Position numbers and translations under genes: made by a program. The notes under the pieces are model-generated. The model was not told the DNA's origin and made no database searches. It was given only the letters and a program-made list of their open reading frames with translations. Shown piece by piece: positions 36,011 through 45,590 of a stretch of 64,000 bases of DNA. Position 1 is the stretch's first letter. The number at the start of each line of letters is the position of its first letter. Origin of the DNA: Chromatiaceae bacterium. Its GTDB lineage: Bacteria > Pseudomonadota > Gammaproteobacteria > Chromatiales > Chromatiaceae. Where the stretch lies: positions 372,001 through 436,000 of the forward strand of contig JADKCI010000002.1 in NCBI GenBank assembly GCA_016714645.1, read 5' to 3'.

Positions 36011-38185
36011 TCATTGGATTGGATGAACCTTCCAGTGTTGCCGGACGCGACCGATCGGGCCCCGCGCGCCCAGCCAGGTCATGGACTCTGCATAGCCGAT
36101 GCCCTCGGCCCGGGATGGTTCAGCGAGGCCCGTAAAGACCTCTTTGCGCACTGCCGCACCGTATTGGGTGTTGCTACTGAGCGAGGAGGACCCAGATGCG
36201 GCGGTGCGCAGACCCACACCGCCGGTGCTGGACTGGGTGCCGGTCAGGGTCTCCAAGCGCTCGCCGAAGACCTTGGAACCGTAGTCGTTGGTCGCATCGT
36301 CGTTGTTGCGCAGGAAAATCTTGGTGGCGCAAAGCCCGAGCAGGTTCATCACTGGCTTGTCGTCCGCAGTTTGCTTGAGCAAGGAGAGTAGGTTCTGGGT
36401 AGCGATGATGTTGGCATGATTGCTCTCGCGAGACCGTGCCAGAAAATCTTCGTCCCCACCCTTACCTCCGAAATCCGGGGTGAAGAACGCCTGGTACTCG
36501 TCGCAGAGAAAGAGGCTTGGGCGTGGCTTGCCGCGCCGTCCAGGCCGCAGCACCTCGCGTTGGAAGGCGATCTTGATGAAGGTGCACACGACCCGCGACA
36601 TGACCGGCCACTCCGCGATGGGCATGTAGACATAGAGTAACTTGCCCTCATCCAACGCGGCACCGAGGCTGACGGTCGAACGCTCGCCGAAGATCTGACG
36701 GTAGGGCGAGGCGAGGAAATCCTTCAACATGTGTTGGAGTTCAGCCTGAATTACCGATCGAGTTGTCTCGACCAAGGGGACCCAGGTGAACAGGAACCAG
36801 TTCCGGGCGAGGTCGAACGACTCACCCGCGGGCGGCAAGACGCCGTCGCCGGCTGAGGCAAGCTGTATCGCGCGGGCTTGGGCGCAAACGTGACGGCGAA
36901 GTTCCGGGGCCATGTCCCACCAGTCATGCACCAACTGGGTCATAGCATTGGCAGGACGGCCAGCCTCGAAATACGCAGCCATCGCCTCTCCGAGGGCGGT
37001 CTCGTCCTCGATCATCCGCACGGCCTCGACCAAGGTGGCGCTGGCGTCAGTGGCGTGCAGCAATTGCACGTTGTTGGCGAGCAGCAGGCGGGCGCGCAGA
37101 TAAAACTCGTTCCCCGCTAGGTTGCTCACCTGCGCCAGGGAGGGCGGCGTTCCGGGCGAATTCGAGGCCCGCAACAGGGCGATGGCGTGCTGGATAAAGA
37201 GGCTCGCCTGCTGAATCCAGAATGGCTGCTTGTCATCCCTCGTCCCCAGCGTTTCCATGACCTTGGTGAACCCTCCGGCCAGCTCGATCTCATCGTCGTC
37301 GTTGTCGAAGGGATTCCAGCAGAGGGACGTCTGGGGCTGAGTCGGGTCCAGGATCAGCAGGTCGGCCTCGCGTCCCTGACGACGGCAAAGCACCCGGAGC
37401 TTGTCGCGGAAGTCGCCCTTGGGGTCCAGGAACAGGCCGGCAGCGGGCGGTTCGCTCGCGGCGAGCAACCCTTCGAGCAAGGCATTGAGTACGCAGACGG
37501 TCTTGCCGCTGCCGGGTTGGCCGAAGACGATGAGGTTCTGGAAGAAATCGTCCCAGACCCAGTCATGGCCCCCGGCCCGAAAACGTCCCGGCCCCATGAC
37601 CTGCACAGCGGGCTCGCTCGCCAGGGCAGAACCCGCACCCGCCTCGGACTCCTTGGGAGGCACAAAACCGGAGGTCAATTCCTGCTCGGCAAGTGCTTTG
37701 CCGCGAGCGACGAGGTCCCTCAGTTGCTGGGAAGCGCCGACAAGGTAGAGGGGCAGCGCAAGCAGGGCAAGCCACCAGCCCCAGACCAGCAGACTATGGG
37801 CAGGTGCCAGGAAGGCGAGTTGTGGCCAGTCCCCTAGGACGCGTAGCGCCGTGATGGACACCAGGGCGATCAGGACCCAGGCGGCCCCAGCGATGTAGTT
37901 GGCCAGGGCATAGGCGTAGAGCTTGCCGGTATGCTCTAGGGCCGGCCCGGCGTCGCGATATCGCCAGACGCAACGGGCGCCCAGGAATGCCTGCAAGGGG
38001 CGGGTCAGACCCCACAACAGGGTGATGATCCCGCCGAAGAAGCAGGCCGTCAGGACCAAACGATAGCCCTGTGCCGCCGGGTCCTTCGGCAGCATCAGGA
38101 TTAGGGCAACAACCGCAGAACCGCCGGCCCAGTATCCATAGACCTCGGAGCGGGCCTTCAAGAGCTTGGCATACGTGGGGTCCAT
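36011..38185 (-). CDS. VirD4/TraD-like coupling ATPase
   Basis: A 724-aa protein of the type IV coupling family, hexameric ATPases that feed DNA or protein substrates to a membrane channel. Four membrane segments lie in residues 15-150. Walker A is FGQPGSGKT at about residue 222, preceded by a family-like DPKGDF segment later (GLFLDPKGDFRDKL), and Walker B is LFLCDEYQ near residue 535, followed by ANIIATQNLLSLL. The usual partners VirB4, relaxase and pilin are absent. It stands in an operon with two AAA+ proteins and a lytic transglycosylase. Confidence 0.88.
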   Translation of the reverse strand: MDPTYAKLLKARSEVYGYWAGGSAVVALILMLPKDPAAQGYRLVLTACFFGGIITLLWGLTRPLQAFLGARCVWRYRDAGPALEHTGKLYAYALANYIAGAAWVLIALVSITALRVLGDWPQLAFLAPAHSLLVWGWWLALLALPLYLVGASQQLRDLVARGKALAEQELTSGFVPPKESEAGAGSALASEPAVQVMGPGRFRAGGHDWVWDDFFQNLIVFGQPGSGKTVCVLNALLEGLLAASEPPAAGLFLDPKGDFRDKLRVLCRRQGREADLLILDPTQPQTSLCWNPFDNDDDEIELAGGFTKVMETLGTRDDKQPFWIQQASLFIQHAIALLRASNSPGTPPSLAQVSNLAGNEFYLRARLLLANNVQLLHATDASATLVEAVRMIEDETALGEAMAAYFEAGRPANAMTQLVHDWWDMAPELRRHVCAQARAIQLASAGDGVLPPAGESFDLARNWFLFTWVPLVETTRSVIQAELQHMLKDFLASPYRQIFGERSTVSLGAALDEGKLLYVYMPIAEWPVMSRVVCTFIKIAFQREVLRPGRRGKPRPSLFLCDEYQAFFTPDFGGKGGDEDFLARSRESNHANIIATQNLLSLLKQTADDKPVMNLLGLCATKIFLRNNDDATNDYGSKVFGERLETLTGTQSSTGGVGLRTAASGSSSLSSNTQYGAAVRKEVFTGLAEPSRAEGIGYAESMTWLGARGPIGRVRQHWKVHPIQ

Positions 38186-38268
38186 GGGTAAGTGGTCGGT
38201 CCAATGGGTGGGGGACTATGGCGTCAGGCGTGCGTTCACCGCGCACGGGTATCGAGCCCCCAGGGATG

Positions 38269-39183
38269 CTATTCGGTAACGGCCCGCACATCGTCGGCCG
38301 TGAGAGTTATAAGATCTTCATCCGAAAGACGCTCCGAAAGGCTCTCAAAGTCGTCACTCGGGCCTACAATGCGCTGCGCCTGTATCGGCAGCATGCTCTC
38401 GAACAATTGGCGCACGGCGCGAGCATTGCCGAATCTTTCATCGGCACCTCTACGCATCCGATCGATTTCTTTCTGGATCAATCGCTTGGCCTCTGGCGTG
38501 AGCTGGTAGCGGGCATCCTTAATAAAACCCTCGAAAATTTCAAACAACTCTTCAGCGGAATAGTCATCAAATTTGATGAAGCGGGTGAATCTGGACTTGA
38601 GTCCGACGTTCTGGTCGATGAAGCGACGTATTTCGTTATCGTAGCCCGCCACAATGACGACGAGACGGTCACGGCGGTCTTCCATCAGCTTGAGCAGCGT
38701 GTCGATAGCTTCTTTTCCGAATAGGTCGGCGGGTTGCCCAGGAACCGCGCCGCCGAGTGTGTAAGCCTCGTCGATGAACAGAACCCCGTCCGTGGCTTCA
38801 TCGACCTTGTCCCTGACCAGTTTCGCTGTGTCGCCGAGATGATTACCGACGAGTTGGGATCGATCAGCCTCAACAAACTTGTCCGTTTTGAGCAGTCCTA
38901 TCGCATTCAACAACTTACCAACTTTACGCGCAATGACAGTCTTGCCGGTGCCGGGAGAACCGGTGAACACCATGTGCAAGCTAAGCGAAGGTTCGGGCAG
39001 ATCGCGGTCGCGCCGGATTGCCACGACCTGGGCAAAGTTCATCAACTCTTGGAGCTGAGTCTTGACCTTTCTAAGGCCGGTCATAGACTTGATTTCCTGG
39101 ATGACCTGGCGCAGAGCATCACGGCGGTTTGTTTTATTCCCCCGTGACGAGGCTTCAGTCACGATACGAAAGTCGTCGGTCAT
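38269..39183 (-). CDS. CbxX/SpoVK-type AAA+ ATPase
   Basis: A 304-aa soluble AAA+ protein resembling CbxX/CfxQ. Linker helix GLRKVKTQLQEL, Walker A GSPGTGKT at residue 75, Walker B GVLFIDEAYTLGG, sensor region VVIVAGYDNEI, and the arginine-finger area KSRFTRFIKF are complete, so it should hydrolyse ATP. CbxX proteins remodel protein complexes; its target here is unknown. It follows the membrane AAA+ gene by 3 bp and precedes the coupling ATPase by 83 bp. Confidence 0.88.
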   Translation of the reverse strand: MTDDFRIVTEASSRGNKTNRRDALRQVIQEIKSMTGLRKVKTQLQELMNFAQVVAIRRDRDLPEPSLSLHMVFTGSPGTGKTVIARKVGKLLNAIGLLKTDKFVEADRSQLVGNHLGDTAKLVRDKVDEATDGVLFIDEAYTLGGAVPGQPADLFGKEAIDTLLKLMEDRRDRLVVIVAGYDNEIRRFIDQNVGLKSRFTRFIKFDDYSAEELFEIFEGFIKDARYQLTPEAKRLIQKEIDRMRRGADERFGNARAVRQLFESMLPIQAQRIVGPSDDFESLSERLSDEDLITLTADDVRAVTE

Positions 39184-39186
39184 GTC

Positions 39187-40398
39187 TTAACTCCAGGGTT
39201 CAATCTCGCTTGCAGGCCTCTCGCAGGCACGGACATCCGCATCGGAAATGCTGTAACGGTCTTCGGGATCAACTTCCACCTGACCAGGCTGACGCGCAGA
39301 CCGAGCAGCAGCGTTCTGAGTCAGACAGTCGGCAAGGCGCCGCACCGCGGTAGCATTGTCGAAATCCACCCCCGTAGCTAACTTCTCCAATAGCTTGTTG
39401 GCCCTTTGTTCGGCCGCCGGCAGCATCCGATAGTGCCGCCGCTCGATCTGAACTCTCAGCAGGTCCGCCAACACGTCAAGGGGCAGGGGTTTGAAGTTGA
39501 TCCGCCGATCCATCAGTTTGCGCAGCCACGCTCCCCATTCCAAATTGTTGTAGAGACGATCGGCAGCATCTCCGCTGATGGTCATCACCACCACGAGACG
39601 CCCGGGATTGGCCTGCGCGATCGCGGTCAGGGTTGGTCCGAGGTCCGCCGCCGAGTTGGGTCCTGTGGTATTCATTGGGTGGGCGATCCAGTCCATATCG
39701 TCTAATAGCAGTACACCATCGAGTGAGCGCTCGGCTAGCGCACGGACGCGTTCGATCATGGAGCCTCCCAGACGCGGCGACAGCACAGCAGTGCCCGCTT
39801 CTTCGGTATGGGGAGTCGCGATGGCACCTAAGCCGCAGAACAAGGGAGCGATCTGGCGGGCCAGGGTCGTCTTGCCGACCCCGCGGGGTCCGGTGATCAG
39901 CAGGACAACACCGGGCGCATCCGTGCCGAAACCGCTGGCACCGCGATTGCGTTGCGCCTTGACTTTCTCGACCAACTCGCCGAGTTGTTCCTTTGCCCTG
40001 TCCACCCCTCGCAGCTCCCCGAGCGCTGCCTGCACGTCCCGCAGCAGTCGTTCGCGCTCGGCCTGGTCGGGCGGGGTAGCGCCTAGCGGGGGTCGGTGGT
40101 TTGCCGCGCGACTCCCGGCCAAGGGGACCGTGGCCGTTCGGTGAGCACCTGCCACCCCCGGCTGACCTCCGGTAAGACGAACCAATGCCGTGACGAGCAC
40201 CGGCGGACCTGACGGACGCAGCCACCCCAGCGCATAGCCCAACCCGGCCAGCACCAGGACCCAAAGCAGGGCGGCTAGCGGGACGAGCAGCCAGCCGAGA
40301 CCAGAGAATAGCTGGAATAGTGCGAATCCCCCTACGATTCCAAGCAGGATTTGCACCGGGAAGGGCAGGTCGCGCCAAAAACGGGCTATGGCGTTCAC
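39187..40398 (-). CDS. Membrane-anchored AAA+ protein, CbxX-like
   Basis: A 403-aa protein: two adjacent membrane segments at residues 14-60, a linker, then an AAA+ domain with Walker A GPRGVGKTT at residue 170. The Walker B motif reads GVLLLDDMDW, with Asp where the catalytic Glu is expected, so ATP hydrolysis may be weak or need a partner. GELRGVDRAKEQLGELVEKV is the CbxX-type linker. It pairs naturally with the soluble AAA+ protein encoded next. The ATG overlaps the stop of the upstream gene by 4 bp. Confidence 0.82.
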   Translation of the reverse strand: MNAIARFWRDLPFPVQILLGIVGGFALFQLFSGLGWLLVPLAALLWVLVLAGLGYALGWLRPSGPPVLVTALVRLTGGQPGVAGAHRTATVPLAGSRAANHRPPLGATPPDQAERERLLRDVQAALGELRGVDRAKEQLGELVEKVKAQRNRGASGFGTDAPGVVLLITGPRGVGKTTLARQIAPLFCGLGAIATPHTEEAGTAVLSPRLGGSMIERVRALAERSLDGVLLLDDMDWIAHPMNTTGPNSAADLGPTLTAIAQANPGRLVVVMTISGDAADRLYNNLEWGAWLRKLMDRRINFKPLPLDVLADLLRVQIERRHYRMLPAAEQRANKLLEKLATGVDFDNATAVRRLADCLTQNAAARSARQPGQVEVDPEDRYSISDADVRACERPASEIEPWS

Positions 40399-41105
40399 GG
40401 CGCCGCGACGACCGGAATGCCAATCGTTTGGCCAGGTGCCATTACGGGGACTCTGACCGGGTTTCCGCCGGACAATACCCCAACGGTGATGCCGCCGCCG
40501 CCGTCGTTCACGCCCGTCAGGTTGACCACACCGGAGTTAGGCAGGGGCATGGCGACGGTCGTTTTGGCATTCAGGAGTGCCACAGGAATGGTCAAGCTGT
40601 CGCTGCTCAGCAGCACCCGGTCACCGTCCTCCACGTAGTTATCCCAGAGGGTGATCCACCCCAGCTTGACTTGACCTTGATCCACGGCGGTTGCAATGGC
40701 GGTGCGCTCGGCGGGAGGCAGCTTCATGCTGTCAAGTGCCCGGTCACGGTCGGCGGTGGCGACGGCGGGGAGTTGCACCGAACTCAGGGCATTAAACTCG
40801 GCCTCGATCCGCGAGCGCTCCTGGTCCGTCACTTGGTCGGCGGCGCCGCCTCCGAGAAACAGCGCGCCAAGCGCGACCCCCACGGCAACTGCTGCGGCGA
40901 TCGCGACGGTCTTCCAGACGGCCCCGGGACGAACCGTGCCTGAACCTTCGTCGGGTTGAGAAGCTCTGGCCGGAGCATCGGTGGGTTGCTCGATGCCAGA
41001 TTCGGCTTGGCTTCGGGTCCTGATCTCGGGCTGAGGGGGTGGCGGCGCATAATCCGGCATGTCTGCGATTCTCCTGGCTTCTCGCGGTGATGGCAGTTTA
41101 CCCAA
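40395..41105 (-). CDS. One-TM protein with proline-rich N-terminus
   Basis: A 236-aa protein (shorter by 15 if MPDYAPPPPQP is the start): a proline-rich cytosolic tail, one membrane segment (VWKTVAIAAAVAVGVALGALFL) at about residue 65-88, and a periplasmic domain with many short beta strands ending VPVMAPGQTIGIPVV. The topology resembles VirB10-like or TonB-like bridging proteins, but I see no sequence motif of either. The stop overlaps the next gene by 4 bp. Confidence 0.7.
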   Translation of the reverse strand: MGKLPSPREARRIADMPDYAPPPPQPEIRTRSQAESGIEQPTDAPARASQPDEGSGTVRPGAVWKTVAIAAAVAVGVALGALFLGGGAADQVTDQERSRIEAEFNALSSVQLPAVATADRDRALDSMKLPPAERTAIATAVDQGQVKLGWITLWDNYVEDGDRVLLSSDSLTIPVALLNAKTTVAMPLPNSGVVNLTGVNDGGGGITVGVLSGGNPVRVPVMAPGQTIGIPVVAAP

Positions 41106-41156
41106 GACGGGTGGGGGTTGATACGCGAGCGAGATGTCCTCGGGTCTTGCGACGTG

Positions 41157-42440
41157 CTATTGCTCCGGCAGGCTCGCCTCGGTCTCGATCCGGGCGATCA
41201 GCGCAGCCGTCGGGTAGGCGTCGGCGGGCAAGCCGCGGGCCTGTTGGTAGTCTTGGATGGCGTCACGGGTCCTAACCCCGATCATCCCATCCGGTTCGCC
41301 CAAGTCGAACCCCAGGCGGTTGAGGCCCCGCTGCATGGCGATGATGCGGGAGTGCGGCAGGGCCTGATCCCCTGGTGGCGGCTGACCGACCAGGGGGCCG
41401 GCGCCGCCGAGCCGGTCGGACAGGTGGCCGACCGTGAGCGCATAGTACAGCGAGCGGTTCCAGGTGCAGATGACGTTGAAATTGGGGTAGACCAGGAACG
41501 CGGGGCCTCCGCCCCCAGCGGGCAGCACGATGGAGGCTGTGGTCTCACCGCCGGGCAGGGGTTCCCCGGCGGTGCCCCGGACGCCCAAACGGCCCCATTC
41601 CGTAAGGCTCTTGGTATGGCTCAGGCGGGCCTGTGCCAGCACGAAATCCGGCGGCAGCAAGACCTCGCGGCCCCAGCCTTCTTCTGGTCTCCAGCCGCTG
41701 GCGCCGAGGTACTCTGCCGCGGACTCCAGGGAGTCGGCGACGCTGTTCCAGATATCGGCACGGCCATCCCCGTCGCCGTCCCGCGCGTAGCGCCGATAAG
41801 TGGAGGGCATAAACTGGGGCTGTCCCATGGCGCCAGCCCACGAGCCGGTCATTCTCGCGGCCTCGGCCTGGCCGCTGTCGATGATGCGCAGGGCTTCGAT
41901 CAGTTCGGTGGTGAAGAAATCCCGTCGCCGGCCGTCATACGCCAGGGTGGCCAGTGCGGCGATCACGGGGAAGCCGCCGGGTTGGGTGCCATAGTCCGTT
42001 TCCATCCCCCACAGTGCGACGAGCAGTTCGGCGGGGACACCGTGGCGATGCTGGATACCTGCAAGCAACGCGGCATGTTTCTGAAGCAGTGCCCGACCGC
42101 GGGTGATGCGCGCCTCGGAGACCGAAGTCTTCAGGTAGTCGGAAAAGGTGCGAACGTATTCAGTCTGCCGCCGGTCCAGGGTGATGATCGGGCGAACCGG
42201 CTTGACACCCCTGAATGCCACGTCCAGCGTGGCTGGAGCGATGCCGATCGCAGCGGCGTGCGACCTTAGGGCTGCGCGCCAGGTCTCGAACGATGCCGGC
42301 GGGGGGGGTAACCCTGGGGACGCTGAGGGTTGTTGGGCAGGGGTGCTGTCCTGGTTGAGCGGGTCCGCCCACAGCATCGTGCAAGCCGCGACCAGCAACG
42401 TCCCCGCAACCAGGGTCAGCAGCAGCGGACGACGACGCAT
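41157..42440 (-). CDS. MltB-like lytic murein transglycosylase lipoprotein
   Basis: Cleaves peptidoglycan glycan strands. The 427-aa protein (ATG at 42440 with AGGAG upstream) has a signal sequence with a possible lipobox LVAAC, an MltB-type catalytic domain with the glutamate in ALWGMETDYG and GSWAGAMGQPQFMPSTY, and a C-terminal peptidoglycan-binding domain (MQRGLNRLGFDLGEPDGMIG). As first gene of the island's minus operon it could open the wall for a trans-envelope complex, as dedicated transglycosylases do in secretion systems. Confidence 0.9.
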   Translation of the reverse strand: MRRRPLLLTLVAGTLLVAACTMLWADPLNQDSTPAQQPSASPGLPPPPASFETWRAALRSHAAAIGIAPATLDVAFRGVKPVRPIITLDRRQTEYVRTFSDYLKTSVSEARITRGRALLQKHAALLAGIQHRHGVPAELLVALWGMETDYGTQPGGFPVIAALATLAYDGRRRDFFTTELIEALRIIDSGQAEAARMTGSWAGAMGQPQFMPSTYRRYARDGDGDGRADIWNSVADSLESAAEYLGASGWRPEEGWGREVLLPPDFVLAQARLSHTKSLTEWGRLGVRGTAGEPLPGGETTASIVLPAGGGGPAFLVYPNFNVICTWNRSLYYALTVGHLSDRLGGAGPLVGQPPPGDQALPHSRIIAMQRGLNRLGFDLGEPDGMIGVRTRDAIQDYQQARGLPADAYPTAALIARIETEASLPEQ

Positions 42441-42697
42441 AAATTCTCCTTGCAGTTGTGCCGATTCAGGCAGCAGTGAGGTTATAATCGAACCTGGCCA
42501 GGGACTCATATCGCCGAGGAAGATGGGACATTGGCGATTCGTGTCTATTATGAGGCAGTATGTTGGGGGGATTCGTGGTCGCTCGGCAGTGGACGAGAAC
42601 TTGAGTATACACCAGACCAGGGTGTCGCCGACGAGCGAGACGTGCCTCGTCGCCAGATCGATGCGGCTCAGGTCCCGGCGAAGTGCGGCCAAGTGAG
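42441..42697. promoter_or_regulatory. Divergent intergenic region controlling both island operons
   Basis: A 257-bp gap between the two divergently transcribed operons. TTATAAT occurs at 42482-42488, and on the minus strand TATAAC at 42481-42486 is a candidate -10 for the transglycosylase operon, though no convincing -35 is placed for either. TTGAGTATACA lies near 42602. The layout makes shared control likely. Confidence 0.35.
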
Positions 42698-44395
42698 ATG
42701 AGCCGGCCATTGACAGATGCTGCTGTCGTTCTTTGGCGTGAAGCGCCGCCTTGGCGGTATCTGGTCATCGCAGCGAGCGTGACGACGGTTCTGGCGGTGG
42801 TCTCCGGCTGGACCGGGTCTAACTCCGGCAGACAGCCGCCTACGACAGGCAGCTTGGCACAGGTGCCGGGCACGGTCATTCAACCTACCATCCCAGTCAA
42901 CCAGGCATCCGCCGCTCGCCTGCAAGCCTTCGAAGCGCGTTACAGGCAGTTGCGCAACGAGACCCAAGATGGGCTCAAGTGCGAGGAACTGGCCGCGGCG
43001 GCGCAGGTCCTCGCCGGAGATGACCGGGTTAACCCCTCCTCGACTCAGGCGACCGCCCTGGCCGAGGCAGACCGCTGCCGAAACCGGTTGCAGGAGAGCG
43101 ATAGCCGTTGGTCGCGCTTCGTCACCGCCTCGAAGGCTGCTCCCTCTGACGCTTCCGCGACGTTGGACCTGGTCAATGCGGCTGGGAGCATGACCCCCTT
43201 TGACAAGACGCGCACGCTCGCGGCCGAACAGCGTGGCGCGCTGCAGGCCGGCGATCGGGCGACCGCCGACTTGGTCGCCAGCGACCAGCGGCTCGCCGCG
43301 CTGGAAAAGGCGGTGGGTGCCTTTTCCCCGACCGATGCGCCGGCTGCCTATGCCCCGGTTGCCACGGCGACTCAGGCCATCACGCGCCTCGATCAAGGCC
43401 GCATGAATGAAGTGCAATCGAAGGCATACCAAGCCGCAATGGCAGTGGCGAGCGCCTTGGAGGAAAGCCGTTCAAGGCTGGGTGCTGCGATCACCGCAGT
43501 CGAGAGTTTCGAGCGGGCGCCATCAGCCGAGACCCGCGAGGCTTTGGTTTCGCAGGTACCCAAGGTGACGACTTTCGACCTAGCCCTGGCCGATTCCGGC
43601 CAACAGGCCGCCCTTGCCAGGGGACGAAGCGCGGCCCGAGTATCGGGTCTTGATCTGCTCGTCACCAAGGCACGGGACTATCGGGAGGACCCCTCGGTCG
43701 ACGCCCATGAGGCCCTTGCCGACCTGGTTCCGCTGCTTGCAGATGTCGCCACTGCCGAGCTATCCAACGAGCAGAAAGAAGCGCTTGATGTGGCCCGTCA
43801 GGCGGCAGGTGCCTTGGCAACGAGCGATAGCCGCATCAAGGCCGTCACGGGGGCGGCGGAAGCCTGGCGCAGGGGCCACACCGGCAGCGCGGCGCGCATG
43901 GTGACGAATGCCTTCGATGCCTTGACGGATTTTGATCGCGCTCGGCTTGGTCCCAGCGGAAACGCTGCGCTCGACCAGATCCAGCGCGCCTATTTCATCG
44001 TTCAGGGGCCGAAGTCGCCGCTTACGCAGGCCAACAAACGCTACCTGAATCTGTTCGTGCAGGCGAGCGATCCCGGCGTTGCCCGTACCTTCGAGACCGC
44101 GCTGCGCCGCGCTGGCTGGCAGATCACTACTGACCGCGAAGCTGCGGCGCTTATCGTCAAACTCGAAGGTACGGTGACCGGGCAGGGGCAGACCCTGGTG
44201 GGATCGCGCACCGTGGAATCCGCACGCAGCCAGTTGAGCGCAAGAATCGACTGGGCCTTTACTAACGAACAGCTATTCTATGACGCCGCAGAGGGGAATG
44301 GTGTCGGATCAAGCAACGCCCTTGCCATCGAGAAATCGTTCGAGCGGGCAGCGAGTGTGTTGGTCAAATCGCTTGATAAGCGGGTGGGAAGCTGA
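42698..44395 (+). CDS. Membrane-anchored protein with tandem ~60-aa repeats
   Basis: A 565-aa protein of no recognised family. One membrane segment near residues 19-38 (YLVIAASVTTVLAVVSG) follows a short cytosolic tail. Residues 70-430 are helical and contain about five tandem units of 58-62 residues starting near 135, 195, 257, 318 and 376, each opening with an SDxRL/I-like turn and a helix. A sixth, more diverged unit may lie at 70-134. The C-terminal 110 residues are a separate alpha/beta domain (AGWQITTDREAAALIVKLEG). The ATG at 42698 is chosen over a GTG at 42683. First gene of the plus operon. Confidence 0.75.
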   Translation: MSRPLTDAAVVLWREAPPWRYLVIAASVTTVLAVVSGWTGSNSGRQPPTTGSLAQVPGTVIQPTIPVNQASAARLQAFEARYRQLRNETQDGLKCEELAAAAQVLAGDDRVNPSSTQATALAEADRCRNRLQESDSRWSRFVTASKAAPSDASATLDLVNAAGSMTPFDKTRTLAAEQRGALQAGDRATADLVASDQRLAALEKAVGAFSPTDAPAAYAPVATATQAITRLDQGRMNEVQSKAYQAAMAVASALEESRSRLGAAITAVESFERAPSAETREALVSQVPKVTTFDLALADSGQQAALARGRSAARVSGLDLLVTKARDYREDPSVDAHEALADLVPLLADVATAELSNEQKEALDVARQAAGALATSDSRIKAVTGAAEAWRRGHTGSAARMVTNAFDALTDFDRARLGPSGNAALDQIQRAYFIVQGPKSPLTQANKRYLNLFVQASDPGVARTFETALRRAGWQITTDREAAALIVKLEGTVTGQGQTLVGSRTVESARSQLSARIDWAFTNEQLFYDAAEGNGVGSSNALAIEKSFERAASVLVKSLDKRVGS

Positions 44396-44444
44396 GTCGC
44401 AAGGGCGGCGTGCTAATGGCACTATTTCAACGGGGGAAAGAAAA

Positions 44445-45590
44445 ATGACGGCAAGAAACGGTTTGTGGCGTCGTTCCTGTTTTGCGGCGATGATCCTAGT
44501 TTTCGCGGGCGCGCCAGCGGGCGCGGAAGTCGCCGGCTCCGTCGACGCAGGGCTGCAAGACCTCGCGGCGCAGATCGTTCAGAAGTCAACGGCAGCGGAT
44601 CGCACCAAGATAGCGATCCTGCCCTTTCCCAACGCCGACAAGACCTGTAGCGTCCTCTCAACCTACATCGTCGACGAGCTCACCCTCGCGCTTTTCTCGG
44701 TGCCCGCTTCGAAGCTGACCATCGTAGAACGGGCTCAACTGGAGTCACTGATCAATGAGCTGACGATCGGTGAGGGTGGGTTGCTGAATCCGGAAACCAC
44801 CAAAGAGCTAGGAAAGATCAGCGGCGTCCAGGCCTTGGCGGTCGGCACCATCACGGTCATCGGAGACACGTTACGAATCAATTCCCGGCTGGTTGCAACG
44901 GACACCGGAGAAACTATCTCGGCGGCCGCCGTCAATGTACCGAAGACCAATGCTATTCACGAGTTGCTGGGGCAGCGGACACCCTGTGGAACCTTGATCG
45001 GTGGTACATCTAATGGTGTCGGTACTGGCAGCTCTTCCGGTACGACCATGCCTGGCCGGAAAGGAGGCACCCCGCCTATGCCTATGCCAGTGCTGTCGGG
45101 CAGCCAGTTTACTACCGGCGATCTAACCTTCAGCGTGCAAAGTGCTTCCCGCAGCGAGGATAAGAAGGCGGTAAACATCTCGTTCATGGTGATAAATGGC
45201 GGTAGCGAGCCACTGGACGCGATGTTCCTCGGACCGCAGGCTTTGCTTAGCGACAGTCAGGGTAACTCGGCGCTTGCAACTCATGTAACCGGAATGGGAG
45301 TCTGCGTAATTGAGGGGCATGGCGATGGCTGGCAGACGGATCTGCCCAGGTGTTGGGATCGTGCTGGCGGAAACATGACGACGCTGATGCCGCAGGGCCA
45401 GAATTTGGTCCTGATGCGCTTTTCGGTCCAAGAAGACAAGAAGCCTCGCGATGAAGGAGGCGGCGAGACGAAGCCCGTTGTCCTGTCAGGAGATTCCGTG
45501 TCATTTTCCAGCCGCCTCGGCGTGAAAAAGGGCGAGAAAGGGAAGCCGCAGGGCTACTCGATTGGCATTGCGAACATTCCGCTGAAATGA
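44445..45590 (+). CDS. CsgG/FlgO-like exported protein
   Basis: A 381-aa protein with a signal peptide (cleavage near AGA-EVAG). Residues about 45-170 match the CsgG/FlgO type of fold: KIAILPFPNADKTCSVLSTY, ADELTLAL-like VDELTLALF, the catalogue line LTIVERAQLESLINELT, and VQALAVGTITVIGDTLRINSR. CsgG relatives form outer-membrane pores or bind nucleated partners. A Gly/Ser/Pro linker leads to a C-terminal beta domain of about 170 residues (FTTGDLTFSVQSASRSED). No lipobox cysteine follows the signal peptide, unlike CsgG itself. Start chosen at the ATG with GGGGAAAG upstream. Confidence 0.78.
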   Translation: MTARNGLWRRSCFAAMILVFAGAPAGAEVAGSVDAGLQDLAAQIVQKSTAADRTKIAILPFPNADKTCSVLSTYIVDELTLALFSVPASKLTIVERAQLESLINELTIGEGGLLNPETTKELGKISGVQALAVGTITVIGDTLRINSRLVATDTGETISAAAVNVPKTNAIHELLGQRTPCGTLIGGTSNGVGTGSSSGTTMPGRKGGTPPMPMPVLSGSQFTTGDLTFSVQSASRSEDKKAVNISFMVINGGSEPLDAMFLGPQALLSDSQGNSALATHVTGMGVCVIEGHGDGWQTDLPRCWDRAGGNMTTLMPQGQNLVLMRFSVQEDKKPRDEGGGETKPVVLSGDSVSFSSRLGVKKGEKGKPQGYSIGIANIPLK

